64,000 bases of DNA from Paenibacillus_AB hodogayensis (GCF_039536325.1 NZ_BAAAYO010000002.1:186001-250000); one strand, 5' to 3'. Counted from the stretch's first letter, positions 1-9,871 are shown. The notes: a model not told the origin generated them from the sequence alone. Program-made: numbers and translations.

Positions 1-143
1 CCGGCTACGTGATGGGACGCCCGGAACACCACATCCCCATGCTCGAATTTGCTAAAGCAAAACGGGCAAACGATCGGATACGTATCGGGTTTCGCCTTCA
101 CCGGCGGCTTCTTCTCGAAAATACCTTTCAGAAACTGCAGCAT
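1..143 (-). CDS. Zinc-ribbon protein, 5' part only (cut by window edge)
   Basis: The first 47 codons of a gene that runs off the left edge. It starts at an ATG (141-143) preceded by AAAGGAGT, a site that overlaps the stop codon of the upstream gene, so the two are probably translationally coupled. The peptide begins MLQFLKGIFEKKPPVKAK and then has a CPFC pair followed by a His-rich stretch (FRASHH), which looks like the first half of a zinc ribbon or similar metal site. It is the last visible gene of the leftward tubulin-like operon. The function is unknown. The metal site is inferred from the Cys pair alone. Confidence 0.7.
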   Translation of the reverse strand, partial: MLQFLKGIFEKKPPVKAKPDTYPIVCPFCFSKFEHGDVVFRASHHVA

Positions 144-156
144 GCGCTCCACTCCT

Positions 157-795
157 TTATTCGGGGATCAGCTCGTACATATCGCCGTACGTCGCGCCGT
201 CGGTCAGGAACAGCTTGATCCGGCTGTTTTTGGGAATCTCGATTTCCGGCAGCACCGTCCGCCCCGGAGCGATATCGGCGATAAACGGGTAGACCGTTCC
301 GTCCTCTCTATGCAGCGGAAACGAGCCATCCTTCTTCACATAGCACAACGCTTCCTTCGGCACCAGCACTTCGCTGGACAGCTCGATGCGGACCGGTTTC
401 ATTTTGCTGAACAGGCCGAAGCCGTATTGGATCGAATAGCGGATCTTGGCTTTGCCCGTTCCGAAACGGATTACGTTGTCCGCATCCTCCTGCCGCAGCA
501 GAGAAATGCCGTCGGAGAGCCGGGCGCACGGGTAAACACGGTACGCATAGCGGCCGATTCCATCGATCCGCCCACGGTAGCCCGCATTCGCCTTGTACTC
601 CTCGCGCGTGTACAGCTTCATGGATGCGGCCGGACGAGCCTCCAAAGGCAGCTCGGCTTCCGCCGGGAACATATAGACGTATACGAAATGGACGTCCTCC
701 GGCCAGTTCCACGTCAAAATGCTTTCCGTGCCCTGTATCCGGTGGCGCATCCCGGTGATGCGGCTTTTGCCGGACGGCTCGTCGCTCCATTGCAT
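157..795 (-). CDS. Hypothetical 212-aa protein of the tubulin-like operon
   Basis: I do not recognise a family. The protein has no signal peptide or membrane segment. The regular alternation of hydrophobic and charged residues, and stretches such as ILTWNWPEDVHFVYVYMF near residues 26-43, suggest a beta-sandwich or fibronectin-like fold. That is inference. The ATG at 795 has GGGAGG about 7 bases upstream. The gene lies 49 bp after the membrane vWA gene and 13 bp before the zinc-ribbon gene, all on the minus strand, so it is almost certainly co-transcribed with the tubulin-like gene. A structural or adaptor role in that complex is possible but unproven. Confidence 0.75.
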   Translation of the reverse strand: MQWSDEPSGKSRITGMRHRIQGTESILTWNWPEDVHFVYVYMFPAEAELPLEARPAASMKLYTREEYKANAGYRGRIDGIGRYAYRVYPCARLSDGISLLRQEDADNVIRFGTGKAKIRYSIQYGFGLFSKMKPVRIELSSEVLVPKEALCYVKKDGSFPLHREDGTVYPFIADIAPGRTVLPEIEIPKNSRIKLFLTDGATYGDMYELIPE

Positions 796-844
796 CCCCT
801 TCGCCTCCCTGTTTCAAAATACCTTGAACCGGCGGCGAGAAGAC

Positions 845-2140
845 TCACCGGAATTGACGGCTGCCCTTTCCCGCTTTGTCGAAGCCGGAGCGGCCGGACG
901 GCTCGCCCTGCTTGCGCCCTCGCCGGTACGGACCCACCCCGGCATCGTCCAGCCCGCGCTCCTTGTAGGCAACGAGCAGCGTCGACGCCGACAGCACAAG
1001 GGCGAGAGTCAGATCCGCAGCCGCACGGACGGTCGAAGGTCCGATGTCCCCCGCCCTCAATCCGAGCTCCAGCAGCAGACCCGCCGCCAGTCCGGCTAGC
1101 GCTCCTCCGGCGGAGAAGCTGCGCGCCAGGTAGCGGTTATCGAAGACGATGCCGAGCGACAAGCCCATCAGCAAGCCGACGGCGATGAAGCTCAGTACCC
1201 GCAGCGTGCCGTAGTAGCCGCTGTCGGCCGCAGTGCCGGGCCGTTCCCCGACAAGATGCCAGCTGCGGTTCGCCTTGTAAATTTTCGCAAAAACGCCTGT
1301 CAGCTTCTGAACGTCGTCGACGCTGTAATAAGTCCCGTCCGTCGTTTGCGCGATCCGCTGCAGCAATTCGTTTCCGCCCTGGTCGGCTGCGTTCACGCCG
1401 ACCGTATGGACGGCGATGCCTAGCGCCCGGTACGGGGACAGCGAGCGGTCCATATCGACCTCGCTGAAGCCGTCCGATATGAGAATAACCATGCTGGCTC
1501 GCGCCCGTTCGCCGGCCGTCTCGATCTGCCGCATCGATTCGGCCAGCGCCTCCTCGATATTCGTCCCGCCGCTCGGAGGTCCGAAACGGTCGAGCTTGTC
1601 CGCGACGGCGCTTTTGGCCGCTTCGTCGGCAACCGGCGCGAGCGGCTGCAGCAAGCTGGCCGTGTTGTTGAACGTCAGCAAGGCGACGCGCTTGCCGGAC
1701 TCCAGGCTGCTCACCAGCTGCTTGGCCGCCCGAAAGCTTTCGCGGTTCGGATCGGTTTCGGCCATGCTTTCCGACACGTCGATGGCCACAATAATATTTT
1801 GCGGCGGCTGATGCCGGCCGATGTTCAAGCCGTAGAGAAGCTGCAGAACCGCGCCCGCCGCGAACAGCAGCAGCAGCGTGGCCGGCACAAGCAGCTTCCA
1901 GCCGTCGGCCGCATAACGGAGCCGCCAGCCTTTGCCGTTCAAGGCGGGCGAGATCAATTCGGCGAGCAGGCACATCAAGCCGACGAAGAACGCCAATTGC
2001 CCGCAGTAAGCGGCGATGAGGAGCGCGTTCGGCACGCGGCCTTCCCAGGCGGCCAGCAGCGCTTCCCCTGTCGCGAAACCGGCCAGGCCGCCCAGCGCGC
2101 TGAAAACGATCAGCAGACCGTTCGCTTTTCGTTGATACAT
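845..2140 (-). CDS. Multi-pass membrane von Willebrand A domain protein
   Basis: A 431-residue protein with a central vWA domain between membrane segments. About three hydrophobic segments lie near residues 8-30, 40-62 and 84-104. The vWA domain follows, with a complete metal-ion-dependent adhesion site: DVSES at 121-125 (DxSxS), then GGTN and a later ISDG Asp. Three more hydrophobic stretches follow near 300-395 and the tail is basic. vWA domains bind protein partners through a divalent cation. The ATG at 2140 has AGGAGGGGCGGAAC in front. It is the second vWA protein of the operon, suggesting that the tubulin-like protein is anchored at or reports to the membrane through these two (inference). 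Confidence 0.88.
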   Translation of the reverse strand: MYQRKANGLLIVFSALGGLAGFATGEALLAAWEGRVPNALLIAAYCGQLAFFVGLMCLLAELISPALNGKGWRLRYAADGWKLLVPATLLLLFAAGAVLQLLYGLNIGRHQPPQNIIVAIDVSESMAETDPNRESFRAAKQLVSSLESGKRVALLTFNNTASLLQPLAPVADEAAKSAVADKLDRFGPPSGGTNIEEALAESMRQIETAGERARASMVILISDGFSEVDMDRSLSPYRALGIAVHTVGVNAADQGGNELLQRIAQTTDGTYYSVDDVQKLTGVFAKIYKANRSWHLVGERPGTAADSGYYGTLRVLSFIAVGLLMGLSLGIVFDNRYLARSFSAGGALAGLAAGLLLELGLRAGDIGPSTVRAAADLTLALVLSASTLLVAYKERGLDDAGVGPYRRGRKQGEPSGRSGFDKAGKGSRQFR

Positions 2141-2154
2141 GTTCCGCCCCTCCT

Positions 2155-4527
2155 TCAGGTTGCGTCGCGGGCAGCGTCACGGCCCCCGGGCTCGGCCGCA
2201 TGAAACTCGAAGCCGTTAGCCCGATAGCTGTCGTAGTATTTTTGGCCGTTGCGGTAAGCGAGCACGTCCTCGATCCGGAAACCGCCCATCAAGGTAAGCT
2301 TCTCTACGCCGCTCTTTCCCGGCTCATGCACGCAGCCCGGTTTTCCGCCGCGGCTTTCCAGCTCCGCCGCCAGCGCGTAGCGGATAAAATCGCTCCCGCC
2401 GTCGCCGAAGAAATAGTGCTCCTCGTAACGGTTGCGGAACGTGTAGTTGTATACCTCGATATGGACCGCCGCCTGCTCCTTCAACGTGCCGTACAGTTCC
2501 CGGTACAGCTGCTCCTTGGACAAAATGCGGTCGCGGTCCTCGAACCGGACGGTGACGTTCGCCCTGTGAATCAGCTCGTCCTCGAACGATTGAAGGAACG
2601 GAGCGCTCGGGAACAGGTCGTTGCGGCATATGGCGATCAGCCGCTCCAGCAGCGGCTCGGCTCCGTTCTCCAATAGCTCCGCCACGCTGCCGATACCGCG
2701 CTCCCCGAACGGAAAGTCGTCTCCGCGTCTCGCTTGCAGCTCCTTGAACAAGCCATCGACCACTACCGCGTAATATTCGGCAATGTTGCGTCCGAGATAG
2801 TCGTCGGCTTCGGATACGCTCCTCCGGCTCGCTTCGGCAATCTGCTTGTCCAGTTCGGACAACCGCTCCATCAGCGGAGATAGCCGCGCATGAAGCCGGG
2901 CGAACGCCTCTTCGTACCTGGCAATGAGCGCCAGCCGGGTTTCCAGCCGCAGCAGCTCCAATCTTCTCCCGTACACGCTCTCGAATAGGTAGCGGGCAAA
3001 ATGCTTCAGCGTGCTGCGCTTCATCAGCGGCACGCGGCGGAACGGCTGCATGTCCACCGTCTCCTGCAGCAGCCGGTCCAGCTCCAGCCTGCCCTGCTCC
3101 AGCTGTCTCGTCACATCCTTGCGCCAAGCGCGCAGCTCCTGATACAGGGGACCGTCTTCTTGCGTCGAGGTCCACGCATAGACGCCATACAGTCCGTAAT
3201 CGGGATGGTGCATCATCGTCCGCTCGGCCGTCGCCCGCACCTCGCGTTCCGTATCGAGCTTCTCGAGCGCAGCTCCCGCCGGGACGGCAAAGTGCTCACG
3301 GAAAAATTCGCCGGCATGCCGCGCGTACAACCATTGCTCGGCTTCAGCCAGACTCGTCCGCTTCAGCTCGTCCAGCGACACGTCGGCGAACAGCAGCGCA
3401 TTCATCTCCTCCAGCTTGTCCGCCTCCGGCACGAGCGCATCGGCCCGGCGCGCGAGCGCGGCCGCATCCAGCCCCCACAGCTCCAGCATCGTGCGGCGGT
3501 CGACTGCACTCTGCTCCTTCAGCCGGGAAACGATCTGCCGCATCGTCTGATGCAGCGCCGACAGGGCGACCGCGGCATTCGGCCGCTTGACCCGGGAGAA
3601 GCCGGCCGTCGCATAGACGGGCTCCTGCCCGCGTCCGGCTTCGATATGCTGCTTGAAGCGCTGGTTGTTGTACGTCTCCTCCGCTTCGTCGCGGCCCGGC
3701 TGCTTGCGATTTTTCAGCAGGCATAGCCGGCTGATTATCGCGTAGTTCGCATCCATGCTTCCGTCTACGAGCATGCCCTGTTCGTTTTTGTCGCCGAGCA
3801 AGTAGACGAGATCGAACAATGGCCGCCCTTCATGCTCAACCGGCAGCCGGATATGGTCGCCCGTTACGTGAAGCGGCGCGCTGAACCGGTAATCGCGGCT
3901 CTGGTAACCGTCAAGCTCGCGCAGGAAGGCGGCGGCGGAAGCGGAAGCGAAGCCGTAATCGCCGTCCTCCCGCTTTTCCCGCATCAGGGCGTACAAATCC
4001 ATCTGGATCTGCTTGAACGAATCGGCAAGCGACGTCTTCAGCAGCAGCGCGATTTCCGGCAGCAGCACGCTGCAGCGGTCATGGGCGGCCGCGACGACGG
4101 CGATATGCAGCTGCTGGAAGGAGGAGTAGGCATGCCCATATCCGGCGATCCGTTCGCCGACCTGGCGGGCGACTCGGCTTGCTTCCGCCAGCCCCGGCGT
4201 ATTCTCGTAAAACTGCCGATGGAGCCGGGGACGCATCGTCTGCCGCTCCCCTTCGATCATAGGCAGCCGGATGCCGAGCACGCGCCCCGTGTCGCTGTTC
4301 TCCTCCACCGTTCGCTCCGTATAGGCGTGGACGTAGACGACGCCTTTGCCGTTGTGCCAGGCTTCTTCGTTTTTGCCGACGATGGCGTTCAGCGCCTCGA
4401 CACAGTCGTCCCCGATAAAGAGGAAGACGAGCGGATGACGGATGCTGCTTTGTCCGTCGTAACGGAGCGCAAGCCGATCCGCTTCGGCGTCATAGTCGCG
4501 GGCGAACGCCTGCAGCCTGTCGTGCAT
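2155..4527 (-). CDS. Large hypothetical protein (790 aa) of the tubulin-like operon
   Basis: I cannot assign a family. I start it at the ATG at 4527 (MHDRLQAFARDYD) because GGAGGGAGGAAGTC directly precedes it. The open frame extends another 75 codons upstream, but that stretch overlaps the tubulin-like gene and has shadow-frame composition. The protein is soluble, rich in Glu, Arg and Leu, with long amphipathic stretches suggesting an alpha-helical, partly coiled-coil body. The N-terminal VFLFIGDDCVEALNAIV segment looks like a beta-strand entering a Rossmann-type or vWA-like fold without a canonical P-loop or MIDAS. It sits between the tubulin-like and membrane vWA genes and is probably a dedicated partner of one of them. 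Confidence 0.8.
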   Translation of the reverse strand: MHDRLQAFARDYDAEADRLALRYDGQSSIRHPLVFLFIGDDCVEALNAIVGKNEEAWHNGKGVVYVHAYTERTVEENSDTGRVLGIRLPMIEGERQTMRPRLHRQFYENTPGLAEASRVARQVGERIAGYGHAYSSFQQLHIAVVAAAHDRCSVLLPEIALLLKTSLADSFKQIQMDLYALMREKREDGDYGFASASAAAFLRELDGYQSRDYRFSAPLHVTGDHIRLPVEHEGRPLFDLVYLLGDKNEQGMLVDGSMDANYAIISRLCLLKNRKQPGRDEAEETYNNQRFKQHIEAGRGQEPVYATAGFSRVKRPNAAVALSALHQTMRQIVSRLKEQSAVDRRTMLELWGLDAAALARRADALVPEADKLEEMNALLFADVSLDELKRTSLAEAEQWLYARHAGEFFREHFAVPAGAALEKLDTEREVRATAERTMMHHPDYGLYGVYAWTSTQEDGPLYQELRAWRKDVTRQLEQGRLELDRLLQETVDMQPFRRVPLMKRSTLKHFARYLFESVYGRRLELLRLETRLALIARYEEAFARLHARLSPLMERLSELDKQIAEASRRSVSEADDYLGRNIAEYYAVVVDGLFKELQARRGDDFPFGERGIGSVAELLENGAEPLLERLIAICRNDLFPSAPFLQSFEDELIHRANVTVRFEDRDRILSKEQLYRELYGTLKEQAAVHIEVYNYTFRNRYEEHYFFGDGGSDFIRYALAAELESRGGKPGCVHEPGKSGVEKLTLMGGFRIEDVLAYRNGQKYYDSYRANGFEFHAAEPGGRDAARDAT

Positions 4528-4636
4528 ATCGACTTCCTCCCTCCGTTTTGTACTAGCCGCAACTGTTCCCGGCAACTCCGTTCTTCCATTTGCATGAACC
4601 TGGTCTTCGTTGGTAGCATCAGAACGGCGGCACCCG

Positions 4637-7600
4637 TCACTTGAGCGTGCGCAGCATATCGTTCGCCTTGGCGGCGGCCTGCTGATAGAAGCGGTACATG
4701 TCCTCGCCGTTGACGTAGTCGTTGCGGTCATAGTCGAGCGCCGCCTTCGCATCCCGGTATCCGTCCGCCAGCTCCTTCAGGGAGGAGACCAGCTCCGCAA
4801 TATCTTCGGACGCCGTCAACTGCTCGCTGCGCTTGCCCGCTTTGCGCACGAGCAGCGCCTGGCGCTTCGCATCGAGCGCGCGCACCTTTTCGAAGATCGC
4901 GAACTCGACGAATTTGTTTACCTTGATCAAGTTCACGAACGGCTCCCATGTATCCTCGTCCGCGTCGTGATCGTATACGTACTGGGCGCCACGCTTGACG
5001 ATCGTTCTTGTATACATCGCCTCCAAATAACGGTCGAGCAGCCGCTCCTCGTCCTGGTGGGCGTTCAGCACCGTTTCCAGCTCGGCGATTTTGCCTCCGA
5101 TCCGCTCGTATTTCGCCACTTCCTGACGAAGCTGCACCAGCAGGCCGGGCGTGCGGATCAGATTGTCCTTGGCCATCTGTTCGTTGACGCTGTTGAAGAT
5201 CGACCGGGTCTCGACACGCTTGAGACCGCCCGCAAGCAGCCGCTTCAGCTCGGTAATGCAGCGCTTCAGCTCGCCGAAGTTCGGCTTCGCGCCGTCCAGC
5301 TGCAGCTGGAACTGGCCGATCCAGGCGTCGATATCGAACGGCTCGGTCAAATAACATTCGAACCGGCTGCTCGTATGCGACGTATCCGCCTTCTCCGCCG
5401 CGCAGCCGTATGATACTGCGGCGTCGAACAGCGTTCTGGCGTCCGCGTTCAGCTTTTTCACGCGCGGGTTGACATACACGTCCCCCCACGATTTCTCCGG
5501 AATCGGCGAAGGCAGGTTCGTCCAGTTCGTCTTCTCCGTCTGCACGAGATGGCGGCCGACGCCCTCCGGCTCGAGAATCGTCTTCTCGTAGCTTTCCTCC
5601 ATCACCTTGAGCGGCGAGTAGGCGAACAGCGGCACGCCGTTTTTCGTATTCAGCCAGAAGATGCGGTTTTTGACGCGGCTTTCCTTGATCGTAAACTTCG
5701 TCTTGCCGAGCGCCAGCTCCTTGAAGCCGGTCACACCCTTGAAAATGTTCGGCGCATCCGCCGGAACGGAGACGAAGCCGCATTCCGGGAAGTGGAAGCT
5801 GCCCGCGCTGTTGCTCAAGTGGAATACCGGGACCGCCTCGTCGTCCAGACGTTTGGCGATAATCCGCTCGATCACGTTCTCGATCGACTCGTCCTGCCCG
5901 TACTTGATCGCCAGGAAATCTTCCATCGAGCGCGTAATGAGATCGCCGAAATGGTCGGTCAAAAACTCGGAAATCGAACCGATAATGTCGATATCCTGCT
6001 CGCGAATCCACTGATTCGTCTTGCGCAGCAGTTCGTTCGTAAAGTCGCGGATCAAATCCGCGCTGTTCCTCTCGTCCATCATCCCCCCGACTAGCTTCTC
6101 GATGTCCGGCACGTTGACGATGTTCCAGAAGTACGTTTTGTTTCCTTTATGGTCGGTTTGCTCGTCGCCGCGAATCAGGATGTCGCCGTTTTTCTCGAAG
6201 ATCCGGTTCAGGGCGTTCAATATTTCCGTAAAAATTTGATAAATTCGCGTATTTTGCTCGTTCAGGACGTTATACAAATCCTCGTAAAACTCGATCATCT
6301 GTTCCATCCGCTCGCGGTCGGCATACAGCAAATATTCCTGAATTTTGGCCTCGATGTAGGCGTCCTTCTTCTTCTCCCGCGAGATGAAAGCGCTCCGCGC
6401 GTCGCCCAGCCGCTGTCCGGCGTTCGTCTTCGCCGCCTCGGCATCTTGGGGAATGCGGTACACGCTCTCCTTGAGCGCCTCGATGTACGAGGAAATCAGA
6501 TTGAGCAGGCAGAAACCCTTGCTGGAGAAAATAACGCGCGAAGCGTAAAACGGACCCTGCTCCGGATTGAGGAACATCCGGTTGACCTGCTCCGTAAACC
6601 GCTCCAGGCAGGCGCCGGGCAGCTGCTTCTTCGACTTGATATACTCTTCTCTGGCGCGAGCCAGGAAGCTTTGCTCCAGTTCGGTATCGATGCTGACGAC
6701 CTGCTGCTTGACGACGTTGTTGTAGCTGAGCCGCTCGCTGTTCTGGTAGCCCGGGATCGGCTCCGGAACCCGCTTGTTGAACTCGCGGTGCATCGAATCC
6801 GGATCGATCTCCAGCTTGCGGGCCAGCTTCTCTACGTCTTCCTGCGACGGTGCCGCCTCGAACATGCCGGCCATTTTCTTGAACAGCCGGTAGGCGAGGA
6901 AGGTGGTCATCTCTTCGATCGGCAGCACGGCCGACGACGCGCCGATGACGTTATATTGGTAGTTGGCCGCGTATTGCTTGGGCATCTGGGCGATATTCGT
7001 GTGGATGTTGCTCATGTAGTCCTGAATCGCGAACTCTTCCCCGGACTGCTTCTCCTCGCTGGCCATGAATGTCGTAATTTTCTCTGCCGTCACGTTCATG
7101 CAGTAATCGTAGCCGTTCTCGAGCAGCGTCCCTTCCAGGTTGGTGGCCGAGATCAGGTGGGCGAAGTTGAACGGCGCAACCGGAGAATGGACCGATAGGA
7201 TCGTGCCGTACTGCTGCTTGAACCGCTCTCCGCGCTCGTTGACGTTCATCCAGTAGTCGAGCTCCTTCAAGGCGGCGAAGCCGTTCTTGCGGATATATTC
7301 CCGCGTATGGTCCGACATGCTCTTGTTGGACAAATTGACGTCAGGCAGGAACAAGTAGCCGAACATGTTCACCTTGTCCACCCCGGCGTCGCCGTAGTCG
7401 CGCTCGATCAGACCGCGTGTAATGTAGGCGATGTCCAGGAAACAGCCGCTGCCCGTGCCGCCGGAAAGTCCGGTCAGCAGAAAGACGGTCAGCTTCTTGT
7501 TCGTGCCGACGGACAGCGCCTTGATTTTCTTCTCGATCGACTGCACGACCTGCACGATTTTCGTAAACAGCAGCAGCCGGCCCGCCTGGCGGATGCCCGA

Positions 7601-8026
7601 CGCTCCGTTGATCCCATCCGTAATTAGCAGCTCCGGCGAAAGCCATTCCTTGATATAAGGCTCCAGCAGACTGCGGTTTTGCAGCAGCCCCCCGACCTCG
7701 GGATTGGAAAGCAGCACGTATTCGGTCAGCGGGTCGAGGCCGATGCCCCTATACTTCTTGTGGCGGTCATGCTCGTTCGTCTCGAAGGCGAGGAATTCGA
7801 CGTTATCCGGCTTCTCGCGCTTTTTTTTGCTAATCGGGTCTTCCGGCAGCTTGAATCTGCGATTGATCTGGTATTTCAACCTGAGCAGGGCGTCGATCCC
7901 GGTGCCTCCGAGACCGATGACGAGCATCGGATTATCGATCGTATCGACCCTGATTTTGTCGCTGACGATTCCGCCGCCCTTGGAGACGTCCAGCTGTTCG
8001 ATATGCTCTTTGACGACTGCCTTCAT
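4637..8026 (-). CDS. Tubulin/FtsZ-superfamily protein (Tubulin_2-like), 1129 aa
   Basis: The N-terminal domain shows both halves of a tubulin/FtsZ nucleotide site: a Rossmann opening MLVIGLGGTGIDALLRL (glycine loop at residues 38-43) and the signature LTGLSGGTGSGCFLD (GGTGSG at about 189-194). Tubulins and FtsZ bind GTP through this loop and can form filaments. At 1129 residues it is about three times the size of FtsZ; the remaining 700 or so residues are long, mostly helical and unassigned. I chose the second ATG (8026), 9 bases after AGGAGG, because the first ATG abuts that site. Flanking vWA genes fit published observations (Makarova and Koonin, 2010) that a divergent FtsZ-like family neighbours vWA proteins. 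Polymerisation and GTPase activity are inferred. Confidence 0.9.
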   Translation of the reverse strand: MKAVVKEHIEQLDVSKGGGIVSDKIRVDTIDNPMLVIGLGGTGIDALLRLKYQINRRFKLPEDPISKKKREKPDNVEFLAFETNEHDRHKKYRGIGLDPLTEYVLLSNPEVGGLLQNRSLLEPYIKEWLSPELLITDGINGASGIRQAGRLLLFTKIVQVVQSIEKKIKALSVGTNKKLTVFLLTGLSGGTGSGCFLDIAYITRGLIERDYGDAGVDKVNMFGYLFLPDVNLSNKSMSDHTREYIRKNGFAALKELDYWMNVNERGERFKQQYGTILSVHSPVAPFNFAHLISATNLEGTLLENGYDYCMNVTAEKITTFMASEEKQSGEEFAIQDYMSNIHTNIAQMPKQYAANYQYNVIGASSAVLPIEEMTTFLAYRLFKKMAGMFEAAPSQEDVEKLARKLEIDPDSMHREFNKRVPEPIPGYQNSERLSYNNVVKQQVVSIDTELEQSFLARAREEYIKSKKQLPGACLERFTEQVNRMFLNPEQGPFYASRVIFSSKGFCLLNLISSYIEALKESVYRIPQDAEAAKTNAGQRLGDARSAFISREKKKDAYIEAKIQEYLLYADRERMEQMIEFYEDLYNVLNEQNTRIYQIFTEILNALNRIFEKNGDILIRGDEQTDHKGNKTYFWNIVNVPDIEKLVGGMMDERNSADLIRDFTNELLRKTNQWIREQDIDIIGSISEFLTDHFGDLITRSMEDFLAIKYGQDESIENVIERIIAKRLDDEAVPVFHLSNSAGSFHFPECGFVSVPADAPNIFKGVTGFKELALGKTKFTIKESRVKNRIFWLNTKNGVPLFAYSPLKVMEESYEKTILEPEGVGRHLVQTEKTNWTNLPSPIPEKSWGDVYVNPRVKKLNADARTLFDAAVSYGCAAEKADTSHTSSRFECYLTEPFDIDAWIGQFQLQLDGAKPNFGELKRCITELKRLLAGGLKRVETRSIFNSVNEQMAKDNLIRTPGLLVQLRQEVAKYERIGGKIAELETVLNAHQDEERLLDRYLEAMYTRTIVKRGAQYVYDHDADEDTWEPFVNLIKVNKFVEFAIFEKVRALDAKRQALLVRKAGKRSEQLTASEDIAELVSSLKELADGYRDAKAALDYDRNDYVNGEDMYRFYQQAAAKANDMLRTLK

Positions 8027-8083
8027 CACTCTCATCCTCCTAAAGGTACAGCTCCTGCGCGACCGCGCTCGGAAGCGTGCGTC

Positions 8084-9871
8084 TTAATGTATATAGTCGA
8101 GCGTAATACTTTTGTTCACATTTTGCAGCGTAATCTGGACCCGGTCGTTGTTGCGGAGCTCCTTCGGCTTGGAGGCGTCGTAGACGCGACCGGATTTCTC
8201 GATCAGACACGGCGACTGGTTCGTGATATACACCGAATCGTTGCCCGGAGTCAGCACGATGCGCTCGGTTTCGGCCAGCTCGGGCGCCAGCTGGAGCAGC
8301 TGATGCAGCTTGACCTTTCCCCTGAAGCCGTTCAGCTTGCGGTATTGCGGGCTTGTCCGCTCGCCGGTGTCGATATCGCGGATCTCGATGACGAGTTGGC
8401 CGTAAAAGCCTTTGTTAGCCTGCCTTACTTTGGGCAAAACGAACAAGGCCAACGCCGCCAGCAAAGCGAGCAGCAGCGCTCCTCCGATCGTCAGCGACCA
8501 CGGGAACGGCTTGCCGGATTCTCCCGAATCGGCGCCGGTATGTTGCGGACTCGCCGGCTGCGCGGCCGCGGCTCCGGGCTTGGCGCTGACGACCGCCGCC
8601 GCCGTTTCCCGGAAAAAGCTGGCGTCTTCGACCCTTACCTTCACCTCGTAATCGTGCGGCTCGGCTATGACGAATGAACCGGTAAATCCGCTGCCGCCGT
8701 TTGCGAGCGTAACCTCTTTCGTCTGTTTTGCGTCTATGTCAGTAAGCAGCAGCGTCGCCTTCACATTCTTGTACAGCTCGGCATCCGCTACCGGCTGGCC
8801 GTTAGACTGCAGGTTTGCGGAGATGCTGATCGTGTCTTTCGCCTTGGCTTTGGCGGGGATCGGCGCCATGACCAGCTCCAGATCGTAGTTGTAGACGAGA
8901 TTGATGTTGATTTTATCCTGGCTGACGCCTTTTACATGCAAGGTCCAGTCGCCTTGCGGCGGCTTGAGCAGCTTGAGGAGCGAGTAGGTTCTCGATTGCG
9001 AATAGACAACCCCATCCGACGGAACTTTGCGCTCCTGGCCCGAAGGATCGAACAGCTTGACCTCTACCGGCTTGCCGGAAATGATCGATACGTTCGCCTC
9101 CATCACGTTGCCGTTCGGAATGGCGATCTTGACCTGCTGATAGTCGCCGTTTGCCGTCAGATCGGTCAGAGGCACCACCTTCAGCTTGAGATGGTTGGCG
9201 AAAATTTCGCTTAATATTTGCGGCAGCGTATCCGCCGTGCTGGTTATGAACAGCTTGCCGCCGGTTTCGCGGGAGATGCCCTCCAGCGTTTCCTTGCCGA
9301 GCTGTCCGTCGGCATTCAAGCCGATTGTGTAGATCGGAATGCCCAGCTCCTTCGCCTTCTTCACCGCAGCCTGCAGCTCGGCATCGGACTGCGCCTGCGT
9401 CCGTCCGGCGTTAAGCGAGTTGTTGCCGTCGGAGAGCAGCACGATCAGCGGGTGACGGTCGGGCTCTCGGCCCTTCTCCAAAATATTCACCGCTTCGGCC
9501 ACGCCGACGGCAATATCGGTATACGGTCCGCGGGACAACTGATCGATAAAAGCTTTGAGCTCGTCCTTGTCTTTCGGCGAGCTGATCTTCAGCAGCGCCT
9601 TCTCGCGGACGACCTGATCGGTGTAGGAAAGCAGCCCGATTTTATCGCCTTGCACCGAGGCCATGTCGACGAACATTTTCATCGCCTCGTTGGCGACCTT
9701 GTTCCTGTCGCTGTCATTCATGGACGTGCTCGCGTCCATTGCCAGAACCGCGTCCATCTTCTGCTCCGCCCCGGCAGCCCCCGCCCGCGAGGAGGCCAGG
9801 AGCGTCAGCACCATTATTCCGCATAATAACAAAAACGCGTACCGCCGAAGCGGCATCGGTTTATAGATCAT
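8084..9871 (-). CDS. Secreted, membrane-anchored vWA domain protein (595 aa)
   Basis: First gene of the leftward operon. The start at 9871 follows GGAGGTGCGAACG. It gives a good signal peptide (YAFLLLCGIMVLTLLASSRA then GAAGA). A vWA domain follows at once, with MIDAS motif DASTS at residues 46-50 and LLSDGNNS later. The middle is a long beta-rich region. A Pro/Ala/Ser linker leads to one transmembrane helix near residue 470 (WSLTIGGALLLALLAALALF). The cytoplasmic tail of about 100 residues has strand-rich composition with VYITNQSPCLIEKSGRVYD, reminiscent of an FHA-like sandwich. The topology would place the vWA domain outside and the tail inside, a plausible transmembrane link to the cytosolic tubulin-like protein. 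Confidence 0.88.
   Translation of the reverse strand: MIYKPMPLRRYAFLLLCGIMVLTLLASSRAGAAGAEQKMDAVLAMDASTSMNDSDRNKVANEAMKMFVDMASVQGDKIGLLSYTDQVVREKALLKISSPKDKDELKAFIDQLSRGPYTDIAVGVAEAVNILEKGREPDRHPLIVLLSDGNNSLNAGRTQAQSDAELQAAVKKAKELGIPIYTIGLNADGQLGKETLEGISRETGGKLFITSTADTLPQILSEIFANHLKLKVVPLTDLTANGDYQQVKIAIPNGNVMEANVSIISGKPVEVKLFDPSGQERKVPSDGVVYSQSRTYSLLKLLKPPQGDWTLHVKGVSQDKININLVYNYDLELVMAPIPAKAKAKDTISISANLQSNGQPVADAELYKNVKATLLLTDIDAKQTKEVTLANGGSGFTGSFVIAEPHDYEVKVRVEDASFFRETAAAVVSAKPGAAAAQPASPQHTGADSGESGKPFPWSLTIGGALLLALLAALALFVLPKVRQANKGFYGQLVIEIRDIDTGERTSPQYRKLNGFRGKVKLHQLLQLAPELAETERIVLTPGNDSVYITNQSPCLIEKSGRVYDASKPKELRNNDRVQITLQNVNKSITLDYIH

Noticed and set aside
4528..4752. 75-codon N-terminal extension of the 790-residue protein
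   Set aside because: It overlaps the tubulin-like gene, has Arg/Thr/Ser-rich shadow composition, and a strong ribosome site directly precedes the internal ATG.
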